Below are positions 44,719 through 53,313 of a DNA stretch of 64,000 nucleotides, in pieces. Under the pieces are notes generated by a model that saw only the letters and a list, made by a program, of their open reading frames with translations, had not been told where the DNA came from and searched no databases. Source of the stretch: Microvirga lotononidis (GTDB lineage: Bacteria; Pseudomonadota; Alphaproteobacteria; Rhizobiales; Beijerinckiaceae); contig NZ_CP141048.1 in NCBI RefSeq assembly GCF_034627025.1, positions 1,810,001-1,874,000 on the forward strand, given 5' to 3'. Both the position numbers and the translations under genes were made by a program. Every line of letters begins with the position of its first letter. Position 1 is the stretch's first letter.

Positions 44719-46851
44719 TCAAAGCCCGAACAGCTTCTCGAAGAAGTTCTTCTCGCGGCTGGCGCGGCGCTGCGGGGCGGGCTGGGGCATGATCCAGGCA
44801 TTGTCGCCGGCGCCCGCCGTGGCATAGCGCGGATCCTGACCGGCGCCGGCTACCGGCACTTCGTTCCGGAAGCGCTCGCTGCCCGGCAGCGGCACGGGCT
44901 GCTGGTCCTTCAGGGCGACCTTCATGAAGTTGTGCCAGACCTCGCTCGGAAGATTGCCGCCGCTGACCCGCTTGGTGAGCGTGCCGTCGTCGTTCCCGAG
45001 CCAGACGCCCGCCACGAGGCTGCCGGTGAAACCCACGAACCAGGCATCCTTGTAATCGTCGGTCGTCCCGGTCTTGCCGGCCATGAGCCAGCCGGGAACC
45101 TGCGCCGAGCGGGCCGTGCCGACGACGAAGGTGTTGTGCATCATGTCGTTCATCATGGCGACCACGTTGGGATCGATGACGCGACCCAAGCCTCCCGAAG
45201 TCGGGCGCTTGTAGATCAGCTTGCCGTCCGTGGTCTTCACCTGGGCAATCACGTAAGGCACGACGCCCATGCCGCCATTGGCGAAAGACGCGTAGGCACT
45301 CACCAGTTCGAGCGGGGTAACCTCCGAGGTGCCGAGCGCGAGCGAGCCGTTGGCCTGGAGCGGCGAGGCAATGCCGAGGCGCTGCGCCGTCTGCACCACG
45401 TTCTTCGGCCCGACCTCCATGTTGAGCTTGACCGCGATGGTGTTGAGCGAGAGCGCCAGGGCGTCGCGCATCGCGATCGGCCCGCGATACTTGCGGTCGT
45501 AGTTCTTCGGGGCCCAGCCGCCGAAATTGACCGGCCCGTCCTCGAGGACCATGTCGGGTGTGTAACCCCGCTCCACGGCCGTGAGATAGACGAACGGCTT
45601 GAAGGACGAACCGGGCTGGCGGCGGGCGGTCGTGGCCCGGTTGAACTGGCTCGTCTCGTAATTGCGGCCGCCCACCAGCGCCCGGACGGCGCCGTCCGGC
45701 TGCAGGGCCACGAAGGCGCCCTGGCTCACGTTGAACTTCTGGCCCTTGGCGTTGAGCTCCTCCACGAGGACGCGCTCGGCGGTCGCCTGCATGGTGGGCT
45801 CGATGGTGGTCGAGACCACGATGTCGGATTCCACGTTGCCGACGAAATCGTCGAGCACGTCCATCACGTAATCGGCGGCGTAATTGGCCGAGCCGGCGCC
45901 GTTCGGGCGCACGGGTTCGGCGGGTGCGCCGAGGGCGGTCTTGGTCATGCCCGGCGTGATGAAGCCGAGCTCGTTCATGGCCGCGATCACGAGTTCCGCG
46001 CGGGCCTGTGCGCGTTCGGGGTTGCGGTTGGGCGCAAGGCGGGAGGGCGACTGGACGAGGCCCGCCAGCACGGCGGCTTCCGAGAGCGAGATGTTGCGGG
46101 CGGACTTGCCATAATAGCGCTGGGAGGCGGCCTCGACGCCATAGGCGCCCGCGCCGAAATAGACCCGGTTGAGATAAAGCTCGAGGATCTGGTCCTTGGA
46201 GTAGTTGCGCTCGAGCCAGAGCGCCAGGATCGCCTCCTGGATCTTGCGCGAGGCGGTGCGCTCCTGGGTCAGGAAGAGGTTCTTGGCGAGCTGCTGGGTC
46301 AGGGTCGAGCCGCCCTGGAGGCCGCCCTTATGGGCCAGGTTGCGGTAGATCGCGCGGGCAATGCCGACGGGATCGATGCCGAAATGGTCGTAGAAGCGCC
46401 GGTCCTCGATCGCCACGAAGGCCTTGGGCAGGTAGGGCGGAAGCTCCTTGAGCGAGACCGTGCGTCCGCCGGTTTCGCCGCGATTGGCCAGGAGCGAGCC
46501 GTCGCTCGCCATGATGGCGATGTTCGGCGGGCGCTTGGGCACCGTGAGCTGGTCGATGGGCGGCAGCTGCGAGGCGTAATAGGCCACCACGCCGCCGATC
46601 CCGATGACGCCCCAGAGGCAGAGCACGAGACCGGCATAGACGAGCTTGCTGAAGAAGGAACGGCCGCCCTTGCGCTTGGATTTCTTGAGCTTGGCCGGAC
46701 GGCGCGGTCCGCCCCCGCCGTTTGAAGAAGCCCGCCTGCGCGCCATGATTCCCCCTGCCCGATCCTCGGGCGAGAGGCGAAAGTCCAGCTCCCCCGCTTC
46801 CCCAGCGGTCGCATCGAAGACCGGCTCGCGCCGGTCGCGTCCGTTCGCCAC
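44719..46851 (-). CDS. Class A penicillin-binding protein (PBP1A family)
   Basis: Bifunctional peptidoglycan synthase, 710 residues. A basic cytoplasmic tail precedes one membrane anchor near 70-93. The GT51 glycosyltransferase domain has the catalytic Glu in AIEDRRFYDHFGID (E149) and GGSTLTQQLAKNLFL. The transpeptidase domain has SSFK (acyl-serine) near 425, SLN and KTGTT. The C-terminus is Pro/Arg-rich. GTG 46851 includes an N-terminal stretch with LDFRLSPEDRAGG, which I recall from other alphaproteobacterial PBPs; ATG 46746, preceded by AGGGGG, is a good alternative start. Confidence 0.93.
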   Translation of the reverse strand: MANGRDRREPVFDATAGEAGELDFRLSPEDRAGGIMARRRASSNGGGGPRRPAKLKKSKRKGGRSFFSKLVYAGLVLCLWGVIGIGGVVAYYASQLPPIDQLTVPKRPPNIAIMASDGSLLANRGETGGRTVSLKELPPYLPKAFVAIEDRRFYDHFGIDPVGIARAIYRNLAHKGGLQGGSTLTQQLAKNLFLTQERTASRKIQEAILALWLERNYSKDQILELYLNRVYFGAGAYGVEAASQRYYGKSARNISLSEAAVLAGLVQSPSRLAPNRNPERAQARAELVIAAMNELGFITPGMTKTALGAPAEPVRPNGAGSANYAADYVMDVLDDFVGNVESDIVVSTTIEPTMQATAERVLVEELNAKGQKFNVSQGAFVALQPDGAVRALVGGRNYETSQFNRATTARRQPGSSFKPFVYLTAVERGYTPDMVLEDGPVNFGGWAPKNYDRKYRGPIAMRDALALSLNTIAVKLNMEVGPKNVVQTAQRLGIASPLQANGSLALGTSEVTPLELVSAYASFANGGMGVVPYVIAQVKTTDGKLIYKRPTSGGLGRVIDPNVVAMMNDMMHNTFVVGTARSAQVPGWLMAGKTGTTDDYKDAWFVGFTGSLVAGVWLGNDDGTLTKRVSGGNLPSEVWHNFMKVALKDQQPVPLPGSERFRNEVPVAGAGQDPRYATAGAGDNAWIMPQPAPQRRASREKNFFEKLFGL

Positions 46852-46874
46852 CTCTTAAACCCCGCATCGATCCA

Positions 46875-46990
46875 GAGCCTCGGACCCAAAAGTGGATTTG
46901 CACTTTTGGGATCCATCCGATGCTCCCGCCATTGATGAGCACATCGTTGGGCGCGGAAAACCGGATCCACTTTTCCGCACGATGCGCTAG
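46875..46990. repeat. Dispersed two-part palindromic repeat (copy F)
   Basis: Near-complete copy. Module 1 is CGGACCCAAAAGTGGATTTG to TTTTGGGATCCATCCGATGC; the linker is TCCCGCCATTGATGAGC; module 2 is ACATCGTTGGGCGCGGAAAA to TTTTCCGCACGATGCGCTAG. It is upstream of the PBP gene, within a 263-bp gap. Confidence 0.8.
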
Positions 46991-47114
46991 CCGGTATATC
47001 GTCCGGCCTTTCATGCTCTGGAGCACCCTAAATGTGGCGGTTTAAGGGGCGGTTAACGAGGATTAACGTCTCATCGGGCGGATCTGCCGGGGCGTGGTTT
47101 TCTTGCCACGAACC

Positions 47115-48557
47115 CTATTCCGCAGCGAGAGGCAGCTCCCCGGTCTCCAGGTCGGCCTTCGCGAGATCGTGAATGCGGCGCAGGTCGTTCAGGAACGCCT
47201 CGTAGGCCTCCCGCCTGGTCGCCTCGTCGGGCAGGCGCAGCAGATAGGACGGGTGCACGGTGACGTAGCCTTCGTAGGGCCCGAACCGGGCCCTCCCGCG
47301 CGAACGGGTGATCGGCGTCGCTTTGCCCGTCAGCGCCAGAAGCGCCGTCGCTCCGAGCGCCACGACGAGCTTGGGCTTCACCAGTTCGAGCTCCTTCATC
47401 AGCCAGGGCCGGTAATGCTTCACCTCGCCGGCCGTGGGCTTGGAATGGATGCGCCGGTGCCCGCGCTGCTCGAACTTGAAATGCTTCACCGCATTGGTGA
47501 GATAGGCATGCTCGCGGTCGATGCCGGCTTCCTTCATGGCCTTGGTCAGGAGCTTGCCGGCGGGGCCCACGAAGGGGCGGCCCTGCAGGTCCTCCTGGTC
47601 GCCCGGCTGCTCGCCGACGAACACGAGCTCGGCATGGGCCGGGCCTTCGCCGAACACCGCCTGGGTCGCGCCGGGCACGAGGGGGCCGGCCTTGGCGATG
47701 ATGGCGTTGAGGTCTTCCAGGGTCTTCGGCTCCTGATCCCACATGGCCTCAAGAGCACGCTCGGGGGTGCGTTTGGCGGGCATCGTCGCCTCCTGTTCGA
47801 TCATCCGTTCAACGCGCCGGGAGGCGGTTTGGATCAGGCCGGGAATCGCCGCGGTCTCGGGCATGTTGCGCCAGTACTTCTTCGGCATTTCGGCCCGCAT
47901 GGCGGTGGGGTTGACCCGGGCAGGGTTGAACACGCTCTCGTAATAGCCGCGCCATCCTTCCTCGAAACTGTCCCCGGAGGGGGCATCGTCGCGCTGCCCC
48001 GGCGGGCCGAAGGTCAGGGCCCGGCGGTCCCAGCGCGCCGAGCCGATGGGCGTGAGGATCGTCCAGTCCATGGAGCGGAAGCGGTCGACGAAGAAGGGGG
48101 CCGCCGCCTCCAGGATGAAATGCTCGGGCTCGAACCAGGCGGCGAAGCGCTCGAGGTCCTCGCCCGGCATCCGCCGGAAGCGCACGAAGGCATGCATCTT
48201 GTGCAGGTCGCGGCGGACGGACCGTGCCATCAGGTCGATGCGGTGCACGAGCGGGTCGGTCGCGACATCGAGCAGATCCCGCTCGCCGTTCAGCACCCGC
48301 CAGACGAGCTGGTAGAGCAAGGCGTAGCGTTCAGGGTCGCTGTGGCAGACCACGTGCTCGATCAGCCGCGCCACGCCCTTCGGGATCGTGACCGGAGGCG
48401 CATCGCCGATGGATTCCTCCCCGAACAGGCCGGGCGCGTCGTCGATCACGAAGACCACGTGCTGCGGCGCCAGTTCCTCGGCGATCAGGCGCCGCACCGA
48501 CTGGCGGAAGGTGTGGAGATCCGCGCCGGCTCTGAGGGTGATGCGGTGGAGGGTCAT
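47115..48557 (-). CDS. DUF4130-UdgX-like uracil-DNA glycosylase fusion
   Basis: 480 residues, two domains. About 1-260 is the DUF4130/TIGR03915 probable DNA metabolism domain (RMPGEDLERFAAWFEPEHFIL, ERMIEQEATMPAKRTPERALE). About 285-460 is a family-4-like UDG: GEQPGDQED (316-324), LTNAVKHFKF, the UdgX-type loop GHRRIHSKP with H371, and VHPSYLLR. In UdgX that His forms a covalent bond to uracil-excised DNA. Oddly, the UDG domain has no cysteine, so the usual [4Fe-4S] ligands are absent. AGAGGAA precedes ATG 48557. Partner of the radical-SAM gene upstream. Confidence 0.88.
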   Translation of the reverse strand: MTLHRITLRAGADLHTFRQSVRRLIAEELAPQHVVFVIDDAPGLFGEESIGDAPPVTIPKGVARLIEHVVCHSDPERYALLYQLVWRVLNGERDLLDVATDPLVHRIDLMARSVRRDLHKMHAFVRFRRMPGEDLERFAAWFEPEHFILEAAAPFFVDRFRSMDWTILTPIGSARWDRRALTFGPPGQRDDAPSGDSFEEGWRGYYESVFNPARVNPTAMRAEMPKKYWRNMPETAAIPGLIQTASRRVERMIEQEATMPAKRTPERALEAMWDQEPKTLEDLNAIIAKAGPLVPGATQAVFGEGPAHAELVFVGEQPGDQEDLQGRPFVGPAGKLLTKAMKEAGIDREHAYLTNAVKHFKFEQRGHRRIHSKPTAGEVKHYRPWLMKELELVKPKLVVALGATALLALTGKATPITRSRGRARFGPYEGYVTVHPSYLLRLPDEATRREAYEAFLNDLRRIHDLAKADLETGELPLAAE

Positions 48558-48596
48558 GGGTTTCCTCTTGTCATCCTGGAGGGGCACGTCTTCTGT

Positions 48597-48718
48597 CGTC
48601 ATCGCCGGCCTTGTGCAGGTGATCCCGATTTATGAGGCGCCGCGCTTCTCCTGATCGGGATGGCCGGGAGTGCCGGTCTCACGATCTCGGTCTTGCTGCG
48701 CAGTCCCGGGATGACAGT
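48597..48718. repeat. GTCATC-type intergenic inverted repeat
   Basis: The outer ends GTCATCGCCGG and CCCGGGATGAC are imperfect inverted arms, with GATCCCGAT and GATCGGGAT nested inside. It fills most of the 172 bp between the radical-SAM and UdgX-like genes, so an mRNA spanning both would carry it as a structure. Confidence 0.6.
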
Positions 48719-48729
48719 CGCAGGTCGGC

Positions 48730-49944
48730 TCACCCGAACAGGCTCAGCTGTTCCGGCTTCTCGACCAGCCGCTCGCGCAGGCCGAGGGAATCGAGCTTCG
48801 CTTTCGGGTGGTGGTCGGCCGTGATGAGGAAGGGTCTGGCGCGCTTCAGCCCCGAGGTGAGGCGAGCCACGTCCTCCAGGCGCAGCGTCGTGTGCTTTCG
48901 CGCCACCACGATCTTGTCCACCGCCCGCGCGCCGAGGCCCGGGACGCGCAGCAGCATCTCGCGCTCGGCCCGGTTCACGTCGACGGGAAAGCGGTGGCGG
49001 TTCCTGAGCGCCCAGGCGAGCTTCGGGTCGATGTCGAGGTCGAGCATGCCCTTGTCGGTCCCGGTGGCGATCTCGTCCACGTCGAAGCCGTAATAGCGCA
49101 GCAGCCAATCGGCCTGGTACAGCCTGCTCTCGCGCATCAGCGGCGGCGACTTCAGGGGCAGGATGGCGCTGGAATCCGGAATCGGGCTGAAGGCGGAGTA
49201 ATAGACGCGCTTCATGGCGTAGTGACCATAAAGCTTGGCCGAGGTGCGCAGCACGTCCGCGTCCGTGGTGTCGTCCGCGCCGACGATCATCTGGGTGGTC
49301 TGGCCGGCCGGCGAGAAATGGCGACGCTCCTCGCGGGCCTCCTCGATGCGTTCGAACATCTGCGCCATGGCGGTCTCGATGGAGGCGCCGTCCTTCTCCG
49401 GTGCCAGCCGCTCCAGGCTCTTCTCCGTCGGCAGTTCCAGATTGATCGACAGCCGGTCGGCCCACAGGCCCGCCTCCTCGATGAGCCAGGGACTCGCCTC
49501 GGGAATGGTCTTCAGGTGGATGTAGCCGCGAAAGCCGTGGTCGCGGCGCAGCTTCTTGGCCACCAGCAGCATCTGCTCCATGGTGTAGTCCGGCGAGCGG
49601 ATGATGCCGGACGAGAGGAACAGCCCCTCGATGTAGTTGCGCTTGTAGAACTCGACCGTGAGCGTCACCACCTCGTCGACCGAGAACTTCGCCCGTTTCA
49701 CGTTGGACGAGCGCCGGTTCACGCAATAGGCGCAGTCGAACAGGCAGTAATTGGTCAGCAGGATCTTCAACAGCGAGACGCAGCGCCCGTCGGGCGTGTA
49801 GGCATGACAGATGCCGCTGCCCTCCGTCGAGCCCAGGCCTCCCATGTCGGCCTTCCGCTTGGGGGCGCCGGAGGAGGAGCAGGAGGCATCGTATTTCGCC
49901 GCGTCCGCCAGGATGCGCAGCTTCTTGGCAAGCTTCTCGTCCAT
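48730..49944 (-). CDS. Putative DNA modification/repair radical SAM protein (TIGR03916 type)
   Basis: 404 residues. The radical-SAM cluster motif Cx3Cx2C is CLFDCAYC (cysteines 67, 71, 74). Other marks are LKILLTNY, NYIEGLFLSSGIIRSPDYTM and YIHLKTIPEASPW. A helix-hairpin-helix DNA-binding unit is near the C-terminus (LLRVPGLGARAVDKIVVAR), and the protein ends QLSLFG. Extra cysteines near residue 22 and at 46-55 could bind another cluster. This family always travels with the DUF4130/UDG protein, as here. The reaction is unknown. ATG 49944 has GGAAGA upstream; a LexA-type box lies 18 bp before it. Confidence 0.9.
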   Translation of the reverse strand: MDEKLAKKLRILADAAKYDASCSSSGAPKRKADMGGLGSTEGSGICHAYTPDGRCVSLLKILLTNYCLFDCAYCVNRRSSNVKRAKFSVDEVVTLTVEFYKRNYIEGLFLSSGIIRSPDYTMEQMLLVAKKLRRDHGFRGYIHLKTIPEASPWLIEEAGLWADRLSINLELPTEKSLERLAPEKDGASIETAMAQMFERIEEAREERRHFSPAGQTTQMIVGADDTTDADVLRTSAKLYGHYAMKRVYYSAFSPIPDSSAILPLKSPPLMRESRLYQADWLLRYYGFDVDEIATGTDKGMLDLDIDPKLAWALRNRHRFPVDVNRAEREMLLRVPGLGARAVDKIVVARKHTTLRLEDVARLTSGLKRARPFLITADHHPKAKLDSLGLRERLVEKPEQLSLFG

Positions 49945-49961
49945 GGGTCTTCCGCAGAATT

Positions 49962-49976
49962 GTTCGTGTTTTGTTC
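49962..49976. promoter_or_regulatory. LexA-type SOS box (GTTC-N7-GTTC)
   Basis: Plus strand GTTC-gtgtttt-GTTC; read toward the gene it is GAAC-aaaacac-GAAC. This exactly matches the direct-repeat LexA operator of alphaproteobacteria, including the A/T-rich spacer. It ends 18 bp upstream of the radical-SAM start codon. Confidence 0.75.
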
Positions 49977-50208
49977 TAGCATGGGGATGGGCCATTGGCG
50001 AGGCCCGGAACAGGGGCGGGAGGTCGCATCCGATCCCGATGCCGGAGGATATGGCAGGATAGTGGTGCGGGCGGGACGATCCCGTGCAGGACCTCCCTCG
50101 AAAGACCCGAAGAACAGGTCGCTCAAGTCTAACTGTGCTCTAATTCTCTCCTCTGATGATGCCGGGTGAAGGATTTCGGGAACAACCCGGCCGTCAAAGG
50201 AGGATACG

Positions 50209-50583
50209 ATGCGCTTATCTCATCTCGGAGTCGTGCTCGCTCTCGGCTCCCTGCTCGCCTCGCCGGTTTTCGCACAAACCGCCGCTCCGGGCACCGCCAC
50301 GCCCGGCGCCGCCGCGAAGCCGCCGATGACCAGCACGGCTCCTTCGACCGGGGCCGCCAAGCCGATGCCGAGCACGACATCGTCCACCAGCGCGCTCATC
50401 GACATCAACAGCGCGTCTAAGGACGAACTCGACAAGCTGCCCCAGATCGGCGCGGCCCGGGCGGATGCGATCATCAAGGGCCGCCCCTATCGGGCCAAGA
50501 ACGAGCTCGTGGACAAGAAGATCATTCCGCAGAACGCCTACGATGCGATCAAGGATCGGATCATCGCCCATCAGAAATCCTGA
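50209..50583 (+). CDS. ComEA-like helix-hairpin-helix exported protein
   Basis: 124 residues with a signal peptide (LSHLGVVLALGSLLASPVFAQ), a low-complexity Ala/Pro/Thr linker of about 40 residues, and one ComEA-type HhH unit (IDINSASKDELDKLPQIGAA then ADAIIKGRPYRAKNEL). AAAGGAGGATACG precedes the ATG. ComEA binds DNA during uptake, but this short stand-alone form is widespread in alphaproteobacteria and its role is unproven. It ends at a strong terminator. Confidence 0.87.
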   Translation: MRLSHLGVVLALGSLLASPVFAQTAAPGTATPGAAAKPPMTSTAPSTGAAKPMPSTTSSTSALIDINSASKDELDKLPQIGAARADAIIKGRPYRAKNELVDKKIIPQNAYDAIKDRIIAHQKS

Positions 50584-50592
50584 GCCGCCAAC

Positions 50593-50618
50593 AAAAAAGG
50601 GGCCCGACGGGCCCCTTT
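50593..50618. terminator. Bidirectional Rho-independent terminator
   Basis: AAAAAA-GGGGCCC-gac-GGGCCCC-TTTCT: a 7-bp all-GC stem flanked by A6 and a T-run. It serves both the ComEA-like gene (plus) and the convergent PRC-barrel gene (minus, where it ends in TTTTTT). Confidence 0.92.
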
Positions 50619-50639
50619 CTCCGATCCGCCCGAAGCGGT

Positions 50640-51218
50640 TTAGCGGCTGTACTTGAACTCCGGAGCAGCCTTCAGCTGATCCTTTGTCATGTCCAGCATG
50701 GCATGATCCGGAGCGGACCGGTTCATGTTGTTGTCGGCGGTCGTGGTGGTGGTCGACCCCGTCGTGGCCGGTGCACTCGAGGTGGTGCTCGTCGTGCCGG
50801 CCGTGCCGGCCGTGCCGGTCGTGGTGTTCGAAGCGGTCGCGTTCGAGCGCGGCTCGTTCACGAACTTGATCTGGTCGAAGGGAACGGCGACGTCATGCTG
50901 ACCCATGCCGAGGAAACCGCCGACGCCGACCACCACGGCCTCAATCTTGCCGCTCTGGTCAACGAGCAGCTCGCTGATGTCGCCGATCTTCTCGTTGTTG
51001 TTGTTGTAAACGTTCAGGCCTTCGATCTTCGAGGCACGCCACTGGCCGGCCTTCTCCTGAGTCATCCAGTTGCCGCTGGACATGGATCCGCCCGACGTGC
51101 TGGACGACGAAGAAGCGTTCGGGCTGGTCGACGGGGTGGCGGGCTGGTTCTGGGCAAGGGCCGGGGCCGACAGAAGAGCCGTTCCGAGAAGCGCCATCAT
51201 GAGATGCTTTGAAGCCAT
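50640..51218 (-). CDS. PRC-barrel domain exported protein
   Basis: 192 residues with a signal peptide (MASKHLMMALLGTALLSAPALAQ), then a Ser/Thr-rich segment, a PRC-barrel (ASKIEGLNVYNNNNEKIGDI, VGVGGFLGMGQHDVAVPFDQI) and a Thr-rich linker. The C-terminus is DMTKDQLKAAPEFKYSR. AGGAGG-like sequence (TTCAGGAGGAAT) precedes the ATG. Periplasmic PRC-barrel proteins are common in Hyphomicrobiales and poorly understood. The repeated GGTGGT-type codons of the linker explain the local base bias. Confidence 0.88.
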   Translation of the reverse strand: MASKHLMMALLGTALLSAPALAQNQPATPSTSPNASSSSSTSGGSMSSGNWMTQEKAGQWRASKIEGLNVYNNNNEKIGDISELLVDQSGKIEAVVVGVGGFLGMGQHDVAVPFDQIKFVNEPRSNATASNTTTGTAGTAGTTSTTSSAPATTGSTTTTTADNNMNRSAPDHAMLDMTKDQLKAAPEFKYSR

Positions 51219-51421
51219 GTATTCCTCCTGAATATCGGTGACGCACTGTCACGTCTGATTTCACAACGGCGGAGGCGGAGATTGGTTCTGTCGAGAAGAT
51301 GGGCAGTCTCTCATGTTTTGCGCAAAGCCTGCGCAGACGCACGGCAAGGAACCGCTTGCTCCAACGGAGAATGCTCCTAAACTCGGCCAAGCTTTCTCGC
51401 CGCGCATCCGAGACGGACCGC

Positions 51422-51967
51422 ATGATCCGAACCTTCCTCGACGGCCTTTACCGCTTCGCCGGCTACCTTGCCGGTGTCTTCCTTCTCGCGATCTTTCTGC
51501 TGATGATGGGCCTGTCCCTGGGCCGGGGCCTCGGCGTCAACATCCCGGCCGGCGACGATCTCGCCTCCTGGTCCATGGCCGCGATGGCCTTTCTGGGGCT
51601 GGCCCATACCTTCCGGTCCGGCGAGATGATCCGGGTCGGCCTCCTGACGGACCGCCTGGAGGGCCGCACCCGCTGGTGGTTCGAAATGTTCGCCCTCGCG
51701 ATCGGCCTCGGATTCGTGGGCTTCTTCGCCTGGCATGCGGTGCTCCTCACCTATGACAGCTGGCGCTTCAACGACATGGCCCAGGGCGTCCTGGCGATTC
51801 CGCTCTGGATCCCACAGATCGGCTATGCGACCGGACTCGTGATCCTCTTCACCGCCTTCGTCGACGAGTTCATCCATGTGCTGCGCGGCGGCGACCCGCG
51901 CTATGAAAAGCCGCCCGCCTCCACGGCCGAAGAGGTGGTGGAGCGCGCGATCCAGAGCGGAGTTTGA
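51422..51967 (+). CDS. TRAP transporter small permease (DctQ)
   Basis: Small membrane subunit of a tripartite ATP-independent periplasmic transporter, 181 residues with four membrane segments. The conserved DctQ pattern is seen in RTFLDGLYRFAGYLAGVFLLAIF and in FRSGEMIRVGLLTDRLEGRTRW. ATG 51422 is chosen; the frame is open back to 51299 without membrane character. The large permease gene starts 6 bp after its stop. The C-terminal tail is cytoplasmic and acidic. Confidence 0.9.
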   Translation: MIRTFLDGLYRFAGYLAGVFLLAIFLLMMGLSLGRGLGVNIPAGDDLASWSMAAMAFLGLAHTFRSGEMIRVGLLTDRLEGRTRWWFEMFALAIGLGFVGFFAWHAVLLTYDSWRFNDMAQGVLAIPLWIPQIGYATGLVILFTAFVDEFIHVLRGGDPRYEKPPASTAEEVVERAIQSGV

Positions 51968-51973
51968 GGCACC

Positions 51974-53281
51974 ATGGAACTCATCGAGATTTCGGGCCTG
52001 CTGCTCCTGCTGCTCGCGCTGCTTCTGGCCGGCGGTGTATGGATCGCCATCGCCCTCATGGCCTGCGGCTGGGTCGGCATGCAGTTCGTGGGCGGCGGAA
52101 TCCCGGCCGGCTCCGTGCTCGCCACCACGATCTGGGGCAATTCCGCCTCCTGGACGCTCGCCGCCCTGCCGCTTTTCATCTGGATGGGCGAGATCCTGTT
52201 CCGGACCCGTCTCTCGGAAGAGATGTTCCGGGGCCTCGCGCCTTGGCTCAACTGGCTGCCGGGACGATTGATGCACGTGAACGTCCTCGCCTGCGGCATC
52301 TTCGGGTCGGTTTCCGGTTCGTCCGCCGCCACCTGCGCGACGGTTGCCAAGATCGCCCTGCCGGAGCTGAAGAAACGCGGCTACGACGACATGGTGAGCC
52401 TGGGCTCGCTCGCGGGTGCGGGCACCCTCGGCATCCTCATCCCACCCTCGATCACCATGGTGGTCTATGCGGTGGCTGCCAACGTGTCCATCATCCAGAT
52501 CTTCCTTGCCGGCTTCCTGCCGGGCCTGCTCGTGATGGCACTGTATTCCGGGTACATCGCCGTATGGTCGATGCTCAATCCGGCAAAGTCGCCTCCTCCC
52601 GAGCCGACGATGTCATTCCGCGAGAAGCTGAGGGAATCGACCAATCTCATCCCCGTCGCGCTCCTGATCGCGCTCGTCTTCCTCACCCTCATGCTCGGCT
52701 GGGCGACCGCGACCGAATGCGCCGCCTGGGGCGTGCTCGGTTCGCTCGCCATCGCCTGGTGGTCGGGCTCCCTGTCGTGGGAATCCTTCTGGGCCAGCGT
52801 CATGGGAACCACGCGCATCACCTGCATGATCATGCTGATCCTGGCAGGCGCCTCCTTCATGTCCACCTCGATGGCCTATACGGGCATCCCCCAGGCGCTC
52901 GCCTCCTGGGTCGACAGCCTGCATCTCTCGCCCTATGCGCTGATCGCCGCCCTCACGATCATGTACATCCTGCTCGGCACGGCGCTCGACGGCATCTCGA
53001 TGATCGTGCTGACCACCGCGGTGGTGATTCCGATGGTGAAGACCGCGGGGTTCGACCTGATCTGGTTCGGCATCTTCCTGATCCTGGTGGTCGAGATGGC
53101 GGAGGTCTCGCCGCCGGTCGGGTTCAATCTCTTCGTGCTGCAGACCATGTCGGGCAAGGATTCGAACACGGTGGCGCTGGCCTCTCTGCCCTTCTTCTTC
53201 CTGCTCGTGGTGGCCGTCGCCATCATCACGGTCTTTCCGAGCATCGTGATGATCCTGCCGCAGATCGCCTTTCCGGATTGA
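51974..53281 (+). CDS. TRAP transporter large permease (DctM)
   Basis: Large transport subunit, 435 residues with 11-12 membrane segments. Signature stretches are CGIFGSVSGSSAATCATVAKIALPELKKRGYD, with the Ser/Gly-rich substrate and sodium site; AGAGTLGILIPPSITMVVYAV; and MYILLGTALDGISMIVLTT near residue 340. EVSPPVGFNLFVLQ near the end is the conserved C-terminal motif. It works with DctQ and the downstream binding protein to import a carboxylate-type solute driven by Na+. Confidence 0.95.
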   Translation: MELIEISGLLLLLLALLLAGGVWIAIALMACGWVGMQFVGGGIPAGSVLATTIWGNSASWTLAALPLFIWMGEILFRTRLSEEMFRGLAPWLNWLPGRLMHVNVLACGIFGSVSGSSAATCATVAKIALPELKKRGYDDMVSLGSLAGAGTLGILIPPSITMVVYAVAANVSIIQIFLAGFLPGLLVMALYSGYIAVWSMLNPAKSPPPEPTMSFREKLRESTNLIPVALLIALVFLTLMLGWATATECAAWGVLGSLAIAWWSGSLSWESFWASVMGTTRITCMIMLILAGASFMSTSMAYTGIPQALASWVDSLHLSPYALIAALTIMYILLGTALDGISMIVLTTAVVIPMVKTAGFDLIWFGIFLILVVEMAEVSPPVGFNLFVLQTMSGKDSNTVALASLPFFFLLVVAVAIITVFPSIVMILPQIAFPD

Positions 53282-53313
53282 AAAGCTCCATAAAAACCAG
53301 AGGGAGAACGACG

